This document shows, piece after piece, positions 21,145 through 29,695 of a DNA stretch of 38,371 bases; positions within the stretch are counted from its first letter, which is position 1; each line of letters opens with the position of its first letter. The stretch spans positions 1-38,371 of IMG/VR virus record IMGVR_UViG_3300048833_000752. One strand, written 5' to 3'. The DNA is from a virus. Below the pieces are notes generated by a model. The model ran no database searches. It saw only the letters and a program-made list of their open reading frames with translations, and had not been told where the DNA came from. The translations under genes and the position numbers were made by a program.

Positions 21145-21350
21145 AGGCGATCATTCTCCACACCGCCGCGATCGACAATTCGGGCGCACGCCGCGATGCG
21201 GGCGAGACCCTGACCGTGGGCGACGGCGCGGCCGAGATCACGCTCGAGTTTGCCAAGGCGCTGATCGATGCCAGTTCGGCCGTTGAAGCGCCCGGCCCGC
21301 GCAGCCGCGCGAAAGTCCAGCCTGACGCGACCTCGGACGAGGCCGAGTAA
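21141..21350 (+). CDS. Small hypothetical head-module protein
   Basis: 69 residues, ATGA overlap with the preceding gene. MKAIILHTAAIDNSGARRDAGETLTVGDG shows a beta hairpin style, then ITLEFAKALIDASSAVEA is helical, then a charged tail. Similar short proteins occur between the capsid and head-tail genes of siphoviruses. I cannot name the family. Confidence 0.65.
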   Translation: MKAIILHTAAIDNSGARRDAGETLTVGDGAAEITLEFAKALIDASSAVEAPGPRSRAKVQPDATSDEAE

Positions 21351-21356
21351 CACGCC

Positions 21357-21677
21357 ATGACCGACCTTCCCGGCGGCGATAACGCGGCCCGCGCCATCCA
21401 TCGCGCGATGGGCAAGCTGGTGCGCTACACCGGCGCCGGGGTGGTTTCGAAGTCGATCTATGCCGTCCGCACCCATGGCGCGGCCGGTTCGCTCTATGCC
21501 GACGAAAGCGCGCGGTCGCTGTCGTTCGAGCTGCGCAAGGAAGACCTCGCCGGGATCCCTAAGCGCGGCGACATCCTGATCGAGGGCAATGGCAACGGCA
21601 CGATCTGGACCGTCGACGAGTTCGTCGATCTGGATGACGTCGATGCCTTCCGCGTGACTGTGAAGGCGGCGGCATGA
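21357..21677 (+). CDS. Head-tail attachment protein (lambda FII-like)
   Basis: 106 residues. The core RYTGAGVVSKSIYAVRTH, then LSFELRKEDLAGIPKRGDILIEGNGN, then WTVDEFVDLDDVDAFRVTVKAA is a small beta barrel in the style of lambda gpFII (Phage_attach), where a strand ending in KRGD/xIxxxG is typical. It would form the collar that accepts the finished tail. Its end overlaps the next gene by ATGA. Confidence 0.72.
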   Translation: MTDLPGGDNAARAIHRAMGKLVRYTGAGVVSKSIYAVRTHGAAGSLYADESARSLSFELRKEDLAGIPKRGDILIEGNGNGTIWTVDEFVDLDDVDAFRVTVKAAA

Positions 21678-22108
21678 CGGCAGTTCGCGAAAGCATCTTC
21701 GCCGCGATCGAGGCCCGGCTTTCCGCGATCACCAGTCCGGTGGTGCGCGAGGTCGAGCGCATGCCGGCAGGCGATCCGACGCAGCTGCCCGCGCTGTTCA
21801 TCTTCGACCAGGGCGACACGGCGGCAGTCGACGAGGAAGAAACCGACACGATGGCATTCGTCATGTCGGTCGGCATCGACGGCTTCGTGGCCGGGAATGC
21901 GCCGCACACCGCCGCCAACGCGCTTTATGCCGCCGTGATCGAGGCGCTGTTCCCGCAGCCCGCGCTGGACGGCCTCGCCACCGATATCCGGATCGAGCGG
22001 CTGAACATGGCCGTGGCTGAGCGCGCCAAGGATCACCGGCTCGGCTTCGGGCTCGAGCTCGCCATTCACTATCACACGCGGTTCGGTGAACCGCAGCAAC
22101 CTGCCTGA
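21674..22108 (+). CDS. Tail terminator / minor tail protein (gpU-like position)
   Basis: 144 residues, ATGA coupled to the FII-like gene. The start VRESIFAAIEARLSAI and the order helix, strand (ALFIFDQGD), strand with FVMSVGIDGFV, helix (NALYAAVIEALFP) and final strand (FGLELAIHYHTRFG) fit the tail-terminator fold of gpU/HK97 gp10-like proteins, which cap the tail tube. Gene order directly before the tube protein agrees. Sequence similarity alone is weak. Confidence 0.62.
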   Translation: MTAVRESIFAAIEARLSAITSPVVREVERMPAGDPTQLPALFIFDQGDTAAVDEEETDTMAFVMSVGIDGFVAGNAPHTAANALYAAVIEALFPQPALDGLATDIRIERLNMAVAERAKDHRLGFGLELAIHYHTRFGEPQQPA

Positions 22109-22118
22109 GGAGACCACA

Positions 22119-23345
22119 ATGTCCAGAATTCGCCACGGCAATGTTGCCATGCGGTTCAAGATCGAGACCACCGAAGGTGTCGATGCTGTGCCCGATGCGA
22201 CCAATGCCTTCCCGTTCGAGGTCGACAGCGTCGAATACAACGGCCCGTACCGCTCAGAGGCGTCGCAGGAAGCGAATGGGTCGCTCGCTGCCGGTGCGCC
22301 GCTGATCATCGGCCAGCCTGCCGAGATCACCTTTCGGGTGCGGATCAAGGGCGCCGGTCCGAGCGTGACCTATACCTCGCTGGTGCGCCCGCCACATCAC
22401 GACCTGCTATCGGCCTGTGGCTGGCGCGGGTTCTTCTCGGCGGCCGTGGCCGCGACGGCGCTGGCTGCGGGTACGGTCAATTCCGCCACGCTGGGCGCGC
22501 CCTACGCTGCCACGGACCAGCTCTATCGCGGAATGCCGCTGCAGTTGGCCGGCGGATCGTCGGGTGGCCGTATCGCTCATGTGATCGACTACACCGCGGC
22601 ACGCGTCGCACAGCTGACCGATCAGTTCGGCACAGCGCTGGCAACGGCGGTAACCGCTGCCCTGCCCGCCAACTGGACCTATGCGCCCACCAGCCCTTCC
22701 GATGCTGCAGCGCGAGTGACCGACCACCCTTCGGGCACGCTCTACATCTACGAAGATGGCGTCCTGCGCCGGTTCGCAGGCCTTCGGGGCATGGTCGATT
22801 TCGCGGGTGAGACCGCCCGCCCCGGCTTCATGACCTTCCGTTTCATGGGCACCTATCTTGGCAAGAGCGACGTCGCCCGCCCGGCTGACAGCGTGGCGCA
22901 GCACACCGCACCGACGCTGGCGATGGGATCGAGCGGGGTGACCAGCTCCGTTCTGGTTAACCGCCTTCCGCTGGCGGTCCGTAACTGGGCGCTGTCGACC
23001 GGTCAGGCCATGGAAGTTACCGACGACCCGAACACGCCCTTCGGCTTTGGCCCTGCCGATATCGGTCGCCGCGCAGCGACCCTGACACTCGACCCGATCG
23101 ACACGCTGGTGGCGACCCGCAACGTAATCGCCGACATAGAGGCGGGCACGCGCTATCCGGCGGTGATCCGGTGCGGCACGGTGGCGGGTAACCGCTGGTC
23201 GCTCACCACGCCGCTGACCCAGCCTGCCGACGTCTCGCCGGGCCGCCGAGGCATCTACCGGACCGAGGAATTGTCGCTGCTGGCGCTCAATTCTGGCCGC
23301 GACCCCCAGACGCGGGACAGCGATGCTGTCCTGTGTTTCTACTGA
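22119..23345 (+). CDS. Major tail tube protein
   Basis: 408 residues from ATG 22119 (GAGGAGACC upstream). The start GNVAMRFKIETTEGVDAVPDA, then FPFEVDSVEYNGPYRSEASQEANGSL and PLIIGQPAEITFRVRIKG, is typical of large phage tail tube proteins with two related beta domains. The middle contains Ala/Gly-rich strands, and the second domain shows LYIYEDGVLRRFAGLRGMVDFAGE and PGFMTFRFMGTYLG. It would form the ring-stacked tail tube. It is followed by G/GT and tape measure genes as expected. Confidence 0.82.
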   Translation: MSRIRHGNVAMRFKIETTEGVDAVPDATNAFPFEVDSVEYNGPYRSEASQEANGSLAAGAPLIIGQPAEITFRVRIKGAGPSVTYTSLVRPPHHDLLSACGWRGFFSAAVAATALAAGTVNSATLGAPYAATDQLYRGMPLQLAGGSSGGRIAHVIDYTAARVAQLTDQFGTALATAVTAALPANWTYAPTSPSDAAARVTDHPSGTLYIYEDGVLRRFAGLRGMVDFAGETARPGFMTFRFMGTYLGKSDVARPADSVAQHTAPTLAMGSSGVTSSVLVNRLPLAVRNWALSTGQAMEVTDDPNTPFGFGPADIGRRAATLTLDPIDTLVATRNVIADIEAGTRYPAVIRCGTVAGNRWSLTTPLTQPADVSPGRRGIYRTEELSLLALNSGRDPQTRDSDAVLCFY

Positions 23346-23355
23346 GGCGGGGCGC

Positions 23356-23931
23356 ATGCAGGATCACACCTGGTATCGTCCCGGCGCCGAGCCGGAAGAG
23401 GGCGCGGAAGACACGCGTCCCAGCTTCAGGATACGGATGGCATCGCTGATCGAGCGGGGCGCGTTCGATGCCGAGCTGGAGGGGCGGCATCAGGCCGCCC
23501 CGGTTCCGGCCTTCGTCATGCTCGATACCGCGATTGCCGGGGTGCACGCGCTGGCGGGCGATGAGGCGGGTGAGCTCGAGGAGCTGCTGCGCGGTTTCCA
23601 CGGCGATGACACCCGGGCGGAGATCACGCCCGAGGAACGCGCCCAGATCGCCGAGATCGAGGGCATTCTGGCCAAGAGTTGGCCGGCCTATCGCCAGCTG
23701 GTCGAGCAGAACGCGCGCTATCGCAACCTGATGCCGCTGCTCGCCTTCCAGCGCTTTATCGACGACTGGGAGAATGTCACCAGCATCGACGGCAAGCCGG
23801 TGGCGTTCGAGCGCGACAAAAGCGGGGCGATCCCCGATGCTGTGCTGCGGCGCATCCACCCGGCGCTGATCTATGCGGCGGGCAACCGCGCGTACAACTT
23901 CCAGTATGCCGCGGGAGAGGAAAAAAACTGA
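23356..23931 (+). CDS. Tail assembly chaperone, short form (gpG-like)
   Basis: 191 residues from ATG 23356 with GAGGCGGGG upstream. The sequence is acidic and helical (ELEELLRGFHGDDTRAEITPEERAQIAEIEGILAKSWPAYRQLVEQ), with no known enzymatic motif. It lies between the tail tube and tape measure, where siphoviruses encode a G protein that coats the tape measure. Its last codons GAA AAA AAC TGA form the slippery site that yields the longer form. Similar helix-rich proteins with ARYRNLMPLLAFQRFIDDWENV are seen in related phages as far as I recall. Confidence 0.78.
   Translation: MQDHTWYRPGAEPEEGAEDTRPSFRIRMASLIERGAFDAELEGRHQAAPVPAFVMLDTAIAGVHALAGDEAGELEELLRGFHGDDTRAEITPEERAQIAEIEGILAKSWPAYRQLVEQNARYRNLMPLLAFQRFIDDWENVTSIDGKPVAFERDKSGAIPDAVLRRIHPALIYAAGNRAYNFQYAAGEEKN
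23922..23928 (+). promoter_or_regulatory. Programmed -1 frameshift site A_AAA_AAC
   Basis: Codons AAA (23923) and AAC (23926) are preceded by A, giving the canonical X_XXY_YYZ heptamer directly before the zero-frame TGA (23929). The -1 frame continues open for 103 codons to 24239. A 7-bp stem (TCCGCCT/AGGCGGA) is seen ~40 bases further, rather far for a stimulator. Confidence 0.85.
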
Positions 23932-24239
23932 GAGCCGCCTTTGCGCTGTTCACTTCGCCGGGCGATTTCCGCCTGCCGAAGAGCGTCGAAGGCGGATGGG
24001 AAATCGGCGGCTTCGCCTTTGCGGAAAACCCGCGCTTCACCTGCCCGCTGTGGGCACGGGCGCTGGTGCAGACCTGGGCAAGCTTGCGCAGTGCGCGCGG
24101 CGGCGGGATGGCCGGGATCGGGCCGATGATCATGCCGCGCGCGGGTGGCTATCTCGACCAGCCTGCGCTGGCGATGGAGGCCTTTGCCCTGTTCGATTAC
24201 TGGGTGACGGAGGGCAGGCGCGATGCGGGCGACGTTTGA
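23928..24239 (+). CDS. Tail assembly chaperone extension (gpT part of gpGT, made by -1 frameshift)
   Basis: After the slip the ribosome reads 103 residues from the CTG at 23928 (LRAAFALFTSPGDFRLPKSV, then GGWEIGGFAFAENPRFTCPLWARAL). There is no ribosome site or start codon for independent translation near its beginning. Fused to the 191 upstream residues, it gives a 294-residue GT protein. In lambda the G:GT ratio is critical, GT linking tape measure to tail tube subunits. The stop overlaps the next gene by 17 bp. Confidence 0.82.
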   Translation: MRAAFALFTSPGDFRLPKSVEGGWEIGGFAFAENPRFTCPLWARALVQTWASLRSARGGGMAGIGPMIMPRAGGYLDQPALAMEAFALFDYWVTEGRRDAGDV

Positions 24240-24879
24240 GGCGCTGAACCTCGACGCGGTCAGCCGCGAGGCGCGCGGCCTGCTTTATCGCGCAGGGACC
24301 AGAGCGGTGCAGCGCGCGACCCGTGCGCTCGAACAGGACCTCGAGGCCCAGACCCGCGCGGCCGCCAAGGGCAATGCCTGGCGGGCGTGGAACAGCGCTG
24401 TCTATCCTCGCGGCGATACGCCGGCCAAGGATCCGAGCGGCGAGGTGTTCGGCAATGGCGGACGGCGCACGCAGGGCCTGATCGAATACTGGTCGCTACC
24501 CGGCACCAACCGGGCCGTGGGCAACAGATATCTCGCCGTGCCGCTCAAGGCGGCGCTGGGCACCAGTCTTGGCCGGCACATCAGCCCGCGCCAGTGGGAA
24601 GGCCGGTTTCGTGCAAAGCTCCGGCCGTTGTTCCGTCCCGGCAAGACGCCGCTGCTGGTGGCCGATGGTGCCTTCGGGCCTGGCGGCTTCAACCCGGCCA
24701 AGCTGGCGGATGAACGCCGCCGGGGCGGTCAGGATGTGGGCAAGACAGGCGTCATTGCGGTGTTCGCCCTGATCGAAACGCAGGCGCACGCCAATCGCGT
24801 CTCGATCGGCGCAGCGGTGGCGCGCGCGGAACGTAGGATGGCGCAGGAATTCGCGCAGGGGCTGGCGCGGCTGCTTTAG
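24223..24879 (+). CDS. DUF6441-like phage protein
   Basis: 218 residues from ATG 24223 with GGAGGG nine bases before. A helical start (VSREARGLLYRAGTRAVQRATRALEQDLEAQTRAAA) is followed by NAWRAWNSAVYPRGDTPAKDP, then by a strand rich part (RYLAVPLKAALG, PLLVADGAFG, TGVIAVFALIETQAH) as in DUF6441, a family I know from tail modules of alphaproteobacterial phages. Exact role is unknown; probably minor tail or tail assembly. Its TAG stop overlaps the stop of the opposing gene. Confidence 0.7.
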   Translation: MRATFEALNLDAVSREARGLLYRAGTRAVQRATRALEQDLEAQTRAAAKGNAWRAWNSAVYPRGDTPAKDPSGEVFGNGGRRTQGLIEYWSLPGTNRAVGNRYLAVPLKAALGTSLGRHISPRQWEGRFRAKLRPLFRPGKTPLLVADGAFGPGGFNPAKLADERRRGGQDVGKTGVIAVFALIETQAHANRVSIGAAVARAERRMAQEFAQGLARLL

Positions 24880-25082
24880 GACCGATCGGAGATGCCGACG
24901 ATCCGGTGCAGCGTGCCGGTGAAGCAATAGGGAACCACGGCCAGCGCGAGAATCGCCAGCCAGATCTCGGCTTTCGCGATCCCGTTCATCAGATCGATGA
25001 GGCCAAGGCCAAGCAGGATCACGGCCGCCAACGTGGCGAGCAGCGTGACGGCGTTGGCGATGTGAAGAAGGAAGCGGTCCAC
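24876..25082 (-). CDS. Reverse-oriented two-helix membrane protein (moron candidate)
   Basis: 68 residues from GTG 25082, chosen for the GGAG eight bases upstream; the frame extends to a TTG at 25145 lying in the promoter. Residues ~8-30 (IANAVTLLATLAAVILLGLGLI) and ~38-56 (AEIWLAILALAVVPYCFTG) are hydrophobic, so it crosses the inner membrane twice. It is the only minus-strand gene in 25 kb of rightward genes, with its own promoter-like sequence (25117-25145). Such insertions are often expressed in the lysogen and alter the host surface or exclude phages. Specific function not known. Confidence 0.68.
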   Translation of the reverse strand: MDRFLLHIANAVTLLATLAAVILLGLGLIDLMNGIAKAEIWLAILALAVVPYCFTGTLHRIVGISDRS

Positions 25083-25116
25083 GCGAGGGGCTCCATCGGG
25101 CTGGCGGTTGGCCGCA

Positions 25117-25145
25117 ATAATTGGGCCGCTCAGCCTTAATAGCAA
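25117..25145 (-). promoter_or_regulatory. Promoter of the reverse-oriented membrane gene
   Basis: On the minus strand TTGCTA (25145-25140), 17-bp spacer, AATTAT (25122-25117), an A+T-rich stretch in otherwise GC-rich DNA. Start would be near 25110, 28 bases before the GTG. Confidence 0.55.
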
Positions 25146-25178
25146 GCGTTTCAGTGATTTCGATTATCGGAGTGGAAC

Positions 25179-28100
25179 ATGACCCGGCAGGACGTCATTA
25201 TCAGAATGCGCCTTGCGGGCGAGGAGTTCGACCGCGAGCTCAAGGGGCGCTTCAACGATATCGGCCAGGAAGCCGAGAAGCTTTCTGTCGATGCCGGGAG
25301 CCGCTCTGGCAGTGGCTTCGTCAAGGGCTTCCTCGGCACGGCCGCGCTCGGTGCGCTGGGTGCAGCGATCGGCACCGCGATCAGCAGCGCGGGCGAGCTG
25401 GGTGCGGAAATAGCCAGCGCCTCGCGCCAGTTCAATATCGGCGCCGAAGATCTGCAGGTCTGGCGGCAGGCAGCGGCCAGCGCCAAGATCAGCGCCAACG
25501 ACTTCAACGATCAGCTCGCCAACCTCACCCAGAAGATCGGCGAAGCCAGTGCCGGCAACCGGCAGGCCCAGCAGGGCTTTGTCGATCTCGGCATCTCGTT
25601 CCAGACAGTGTCCGGGCAGGCCCGCGCCACCGATGCCGTTCTGCTCGATCTGGCTAACCGGATTTCCGCGATCGAGGACCCGGCCGAGCGCATGCGGCTT
25701 GGCGCGCAACTGCTTGGTGATGAGTTCCAGATCCTCTACCCGCTGCTGCTGAAGGGCGCGGATGGCTTCAATGCTGCCGCTGCCGAGGTCGACCGTTTCG
25801 GAGGGGCGCTGAGCGCCAAGGAGATTCAGGATCTCCAGCAGATCAACGCCAACATCACCACGCTGAAGGACCAGCTGTCGCGCAGCATTGCCAAGGTCGT
25901 CGCGGAAAATGCCGACGTCATCAACGGGCTGGCAGACAGCCTGTTCGGCCTGGCGGAAAGCGCGGTGAAGGCGTCGGGCGACCTGCTGACCTTCATGCGG
26001 ACCGAGGCGCAGTACCGCGAACAGGTCGGCAATTTGCCCAAGGGCCTCACGCCGGACCAGCGCGCCGCAGCGATCGGCAACCTCGACCGGCGGTTCGGAC
26101 GCCGCGAAACGGTCACCGGGTCCTATCTTGGCGGTCTCATCACGACCAAGGATGTCCGGTTTCAGCCCAGCCCCTACACCGACTGGTCCGGCCCGGGCAC
26201 ATTCCTGTCCCGCTATCCGGGTGCCCGCGAGGAGCTCGCCCCGCCCCGCGTGACGGGCGGTGGGCCGACCCGTCGCACTGGCGGCGGCGCGCGCAATCCG
26301 ACCCAGTCCGCTGCCGAGCGCGAGGCCGAGCGTGCGGCAAAGGAAGCGATCCGCAACGAAGAGCAGCTGCGCGATGCCATCGCCCGCACCCTGAAGGCGC
26401 AGGACGACAGCGCGCAGGTGCAACGCATCCGCGCCGAGCAGGGCGAGGAAGCGGCCGCGCGCGCCGAGGCTGAGCTCGCCTTCCTGCGCCAGCATCCGCT
26501 CGCCGTGAACGACACGGTCGAGGCGCTGGCCAAGGCGCTGGGCATCACCAGGGAACTGACGCAGGCCGACAGGGACCGGCTGCAGCTGCTGATCGACCAG
26601 GGCAATGCGGCGGAAAAGGCGGTGGGCGATGCGGCCGCACAGAAGGCCCGCGCCGCGCAGGACCGCGAAGCCGCGAAGCAGGCCGAGGAAGCGCAGCGGA
26701 TCGCCGAGCAGCAGGCCGAGGCCTTCCGCCGGCTGCACGAGCAGGCGATCCTCGATGTCGCCGACTTCTACGAGACGGCGTTCCGCGGCGGCACCAAGGA
26801 CCTGTGGCGCAGCTTCAAGGACGAAGGCACCCGCATCATTGCCGAGATCGCCGCCGAATGGACGCTGGCGATGATTTCCGGTCAGGGGTTCAACTTCAAC
26901 TCGGCGCTCGGCGGCGCGCTCGGGCGCTCGCCGCTGGCCAGCATCTTCATGGGCGGCGGCGGGTTCGGTGCGGCCAATGATAACTATACCCCGGGCTTCG
27001 GCGGCATGTTCGGCACTGGCGTGGGCCGTCTTCCCGATTATATCACGGGCAGCCCGATCATGCAGGGCGGCGGCGGGTTCGGCGGGGCTGGCCTCCGCAT
27101 CGCTTTGGGCAACGGCAGCGCAGGCGCAGGCAACTTCCTTCAAAGCCCCAGCTTCGCGCTCGGCCTCGGCACGCTGGCGACCAGCATCTTCGGCAACGGC
27201 AGCACGGGCAGCCAACTGGGGGGGATGGTCGGCTCTATCGGCGGGCAGGCGCTTGGGAGTTCGCTCGGCTTCCTCGGTGCCGCTGGCGGGCCGGTCGGCG
27301 CGATTGCAGGCGCGATCCTCGGCAGCATTTTGCCCAGCCTGCTGTCCGGCACCAAGCGTGGCAGCGCGACCGTCGGCAGTGTCGGCGGGACGCTCGGCAT
27401 CACCGGCACGCGCGGCAATTCGCGCAGCCGCCGCGAGACCGCGACTGCCAGCGCCGGAGGCCTGATCGACGCAATCTTCCAGATCGCCGAAGAGCTTGGC
27501 GGCACTGTCGACGCAAGCCGTGGCGGTGTCTCGATCGGGGTGCGCGACAACAACTTCCGGGTCGATCCCACCGGGCAGGGTCGCACGCGCACGCGCCGCG
27601 GTGCGGTCGATTTCGGCAGCGATCAGGAAGCCGCGATCCGCTTTGCGGTGCAGGACCTGATCGCCGACGGCGTGATCACCGGCATCAGTCAGGCCAGCCA
27701 AAACCTGCTGCAGCGCGGCGGCGATCTGGAAGCGCAGATCGAAAAGGCGCTGCTGATCGAGCAGATCCCCAAGCTGCTGCGCCAGCGCATGGACCCACTC
27801 GGCGCGGCGCTCGACGAGATCTACGACAAGTTCAAGCAGGTGAACGATGCGCTGGTCGAAGGCAGCGCCAGCGCCGAGCAGTTCGCCCAGGCGCGCCAGC
27901 TGTGGGAGCTGGAAAAGGCCGACGCGATCGCCAGCATCGGCGCGGCCAGCCAATCGCTCAAGGACTTCCTTGCCAGTCTTAATGCCGGTTCGACCTCTCC
28001 GCTCAGCTTGCGCGAGCAGCGTGCCGAGGCCGAGCAGCAGCTCGAACCTTTCCTTGCCCAGATCAGCGCGGCCGAGAGCGCGCGGGCCGAGGTCGAGCGG

Positions 28101-28508
28101 CTGCGCGCCTCTGGCGCCAGCGCGGCAGATATCGAGCGGGCCGAGGCGGCGGCGCGCACGGCGGCAGCGGCGATCAATCAGGACGGGTTCACGCAGGCAA
28201 GCCAGCTGCTGCTGTCGATCAGCCGCCAGAGCAATGCGAGCTCGGGCGCATTCTTCTCGGACTTCGACCGGATCCGGGCGCTGACGGGGCAGGCGATCGG
28301 GTTCGTCGATCAGGCCAGCGCCCGCCCCGGCGACGCACGCGACCCGTTCTCCCAAGCGATCGCGCAGAACACGCAGGACGCGGCGATTATCCTGTCGGAG
28401 CAGACCGCGATCCTGAACCAGATCCTCGCCGCTGTGAACGACAACGGCGGGTCGCTGTCGGTCGGTAACGGCAATTTCATCGGCCAAGCCCGGCTGTTTG
28501 CGAATTAG
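25179..28508 (+). CDS. Tail tape measure protein
   Basis: 1109 residues from ATG 25179 with GGAG upstream. The start MTRQDVIIRMRLAGEEFDRELKG is typical of tape measure proteins. Residues ~40-75 hold a Gly/Ala-rich hydrophobic stretch (GFLGTAALGALGAAIGTAISSAG), ~80-230 helices (LQVWRQAAASAKISANDF, LANLTQKIGEASAG), ~390-530 a long coiled coil of Ala/Glu/Arg (AAEREAERAAKEAI, AQDREAAKQAEEAQRIAEQQAE), then Gly-rich segments that could enter membranes, and another coiled coil near 940-1000. Length sets tail length, roughly 1.5 angstrom per residue by the family rule. A minus-strand open frame of almost the same length is its shadow. Confidence 0.9.
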   Translation: MTRQDVIIRMRLAGEEFDRELKGRFNDIGQEAEKLSVDAGSRSGSGFVKGFLGTAALGALGAAIGTAISSAGELGAEIASASRQFNIGAEDLQVWRQAAASAKISANDFNDQLANLTQKIGEASAGNRQAQQGFVDLGISFQTVSGQARATDAVLLDLANRISAIEDPAERMRLGAQLLGDEFQILYPLLLKGADGFNAAAAEVDRFGGALSAKEIQDLQQINANITTLKDQLSRSIAKVVAENADVINGLADSLFGLAESAVKASGDLLTFMRTEAQYREQVGNLPKGLTPDQRAAAIGNLDRRFGRRETVTGSYLGGLITTKDVRFQPSPYTDWSGPGTFLSRYPGAREELAPPRVTGGGPTRRTGGGARNPTQSAAEREAERAAKEAIRNEEQLRDAIARTLKAQDDSAQVQRIRAEQGEEAAARAEAELAFLRQHPLAVNDTVEALAKALGITRELTQADRDRLQLLIDQGNAAEKAVGDAAAQKARAAQDREAAKQAEEAQRIAEQQAEAFRRLHEQAILDVADFYETAFRGGTKDLWRSFKDEGTRIIAEIAAEWTLAMISGQGFNFNSALGGALGRSPLASIFMGGGGFGAANDNYTPGFGGMFGTGVGRLPDYITGSPIMQGGGGFGGAGLRIALGNGSAGAGNFLQSPSFALGLGTLATSIFGNGSTGSQLGGMVGSIGGQALGSSLGFLGAAGGPVGAIAGAILGSILPSLLSGTKRGSATVGSVGGTLGITGTRGNSRSRRETATASAGGLIDAIFQIAEELGGTVDASRGGVSIGVRDNNFRVDPTGQGRTRTRRGAVDFGSDQEAAIRFAVQDLIADGVITGISQASQNLLQRGGDLEAQIEKALLIEQIPKLLRQRMDPLGAALDEIYDKFKQVNDALVEGSASAEQFAQARQLWELEKADAIASIGAASQSLKDFLASLNAGSTSPLSLREQRAEAEQQLEPFLAQISAAESARAEVERLRASGASAADIERAEAAARTAAAAINQDGFTQASQLLLSISRQSNASSGAFFSDFDRIRALTGQAIGFVDQASARPGDARDPFSQAIAQNTQDAAIILSEQTAILNQILAAVNDNGGSLSVGNGNFIGQARLFAN

Positions 28509-28516
28509 GGACCAGC

Positions 28517-28879
28517 ATGGCAGCGCTTCCGGCAGACATCATCCGCGCCACCCGCCGCGCGCGGCTCGTGACACGCGAGGATAACGCGATCCAGACCCGC
28601 TATCCGGCGGCAGGCGATCAGGCCAAGGCGCCCGAGCCCGGCTTCTTCGAAAGCGCGGCGGATGCCTCGGCAGTGCTGGCGCTCAAGGCGTCGCTGACCG
28701 GCACGTTCCGCCGCCGCTTCGCGGTGATCATTGACGGGCTGCTGTGGATCGATCCGGCCGCCGGGATCCCGACCTTCACACTGACCGATCCCGAGCTGGG
28801 CTTTGACGGGCCGGTGATGGTGACGCGGTGGCGGATCGACCTGAATGAAGAACGCACGGAACTGGAGGTGATCGGATGA
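28517..28879 (+). CDS. Small minor tail protein, hypothetical
   Basis: 120 residues. The first half (ADIIRATRRARLVTREDNAI, YPAAGDQAKAPEPGFFESAADA) is followed by FRRRFAVIIDGLLWIDPAAGIPTFTLTDPELG and MVTRWRIDLNEERTELEVIG, the latter typical of beta-rich tail-tip parts. It sits between the tape measure and the tail-tip genes and overlaps the next gene as ATGA. No named family recognised. Confidence 0.7.
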   Translation: MAALPADIIRATRRARLVTREDNAIQTRYPAAGDQAKAPEPGFFESAADASAVLALKASLTGTFRRRFAVIIDGLLWIDPAAGIPTFTLTDPELGFDGPVMVTRWRIDLNEERTELEVIG

Positions 28880-29694
28880 GTAGCGCATTGCTGTTCCGGC
28901 CGCTCCAGTGGACCGCGATCACCCCGAGCAACACGGCCTCCGGCTTTTCCGGTGCCAACCTTTCGCCCTGGCCGGTCCCGCGCATGGGGCGGGTATGGCG
29001 CAGCGATGCCGGCAGCGCGACCCGCAACATCGTGATCGATCTCGGTTCCGATCAGCCGGTCGACACGATCGCGCTGTTCGGGATCGGCGCGGGCAATGGC
29101 GCGCCTTCGGGAAGCTGGAACTGGTCGATCGACCTCGCCACGGCCGCGCAAGGGGCTTTCACCGGGGCGTTCTGGGCGGGCGGCACCGTGCCCTTGCTGG
29201 CCGGCGCCGTGCTGCCCGTTTCCGGGCGCGGCAAGGCGCTGTGGCTGGCTCCGTCCGGGGCACCGGCGGCGGCGCGCTATGTCCGGCTGAACTTTTCGGC
29301 GCTGGCGAGCGCCGCGCTGCAGATCGCGCTGGTGGCGATTGGCCAGCGGTTCCAGCCCGCGCGCAACTATTCCTACGGCGCGGCCTTCGGCGTGCGCGAT
29401 CTGGGTGCGCTGGATTATTCGCCGCGCGGGGTGGTGATCCGCCGCCCCGGTGCCAAGCTGCGCGGCACGGGGCTGACCTTCGCGGCGCTGCGCCGCGAGG
29501 AAGTGGAAGACACGCTGCAGCGCCTGTTCGAACGCATCGGCAACACCGATCCGGTGGTGCTGGTGAGCGATCCTGACGCCCATTCCCAGCGCCAGAACCG
29601 GATGGGGATCGGCCATCTCACCGGCAACCTTGGCACCATCCACCGGGTGCCGAACGCCTACCAGGCCGAAGTGAACTTCGTCGCAGTCGACTGA
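28876..29694 (+). CDS. Tail-tip protein with discoidin-like beta sandwich
   Basis: 272 residues, ATGA coupled. Residues ~10-130 (ASGFSGANLSPWPVPRMGRVWRS, ATRNIVIDLGSDQPVDTIALFGIG, ARYVRLNFSAL) have the style of an F5/8C discoidin-type domain, where xxIxIDLGxxxxVDxIxLxG is the signature. The second half (RDLGALDYSPRGVVIRRPGAK, VEDTLQRLFERIGNTDPVVLVSD, TIHRVPNAYQAEVNFVAVD) is less clear. The protein probably forms part of the distal tail and may bind host surface sugars. Confidence 0.65.
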   Translation: MSSALLFRPLQWTAITPSNTASGFSGANLSPWPVPRMGRVWRSDAGSATRNIVIDLGSDQPVDTIALFGIGAGNGAPSGSWNWSIDLATAAQGAFTGAFWAGGTVPLLAGAVLPVSGRGKALWLAPSGAPAAARYVRLNFSALASAALQIALVAIGQRFQPARNYSYGAAFGVRDLGALDYSPRGVVIRRPGAKLRGTGLTFAALRREEVEDTLQRLFERIGNTDPVVLVSDPDAHSQRQNRMGIGHLTGNLGTIHRVPNAYQAEVNFVAVD

Positions 29695-29695
29695 C

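Noticed and set aside
25164-28487. 1107-residue minus-strand open frame
   Set aside because: It mirrors the tape measure gene codon for codon, a common artefact of GC-rich genes. The plus frame has tape measure features and a ribosome site.
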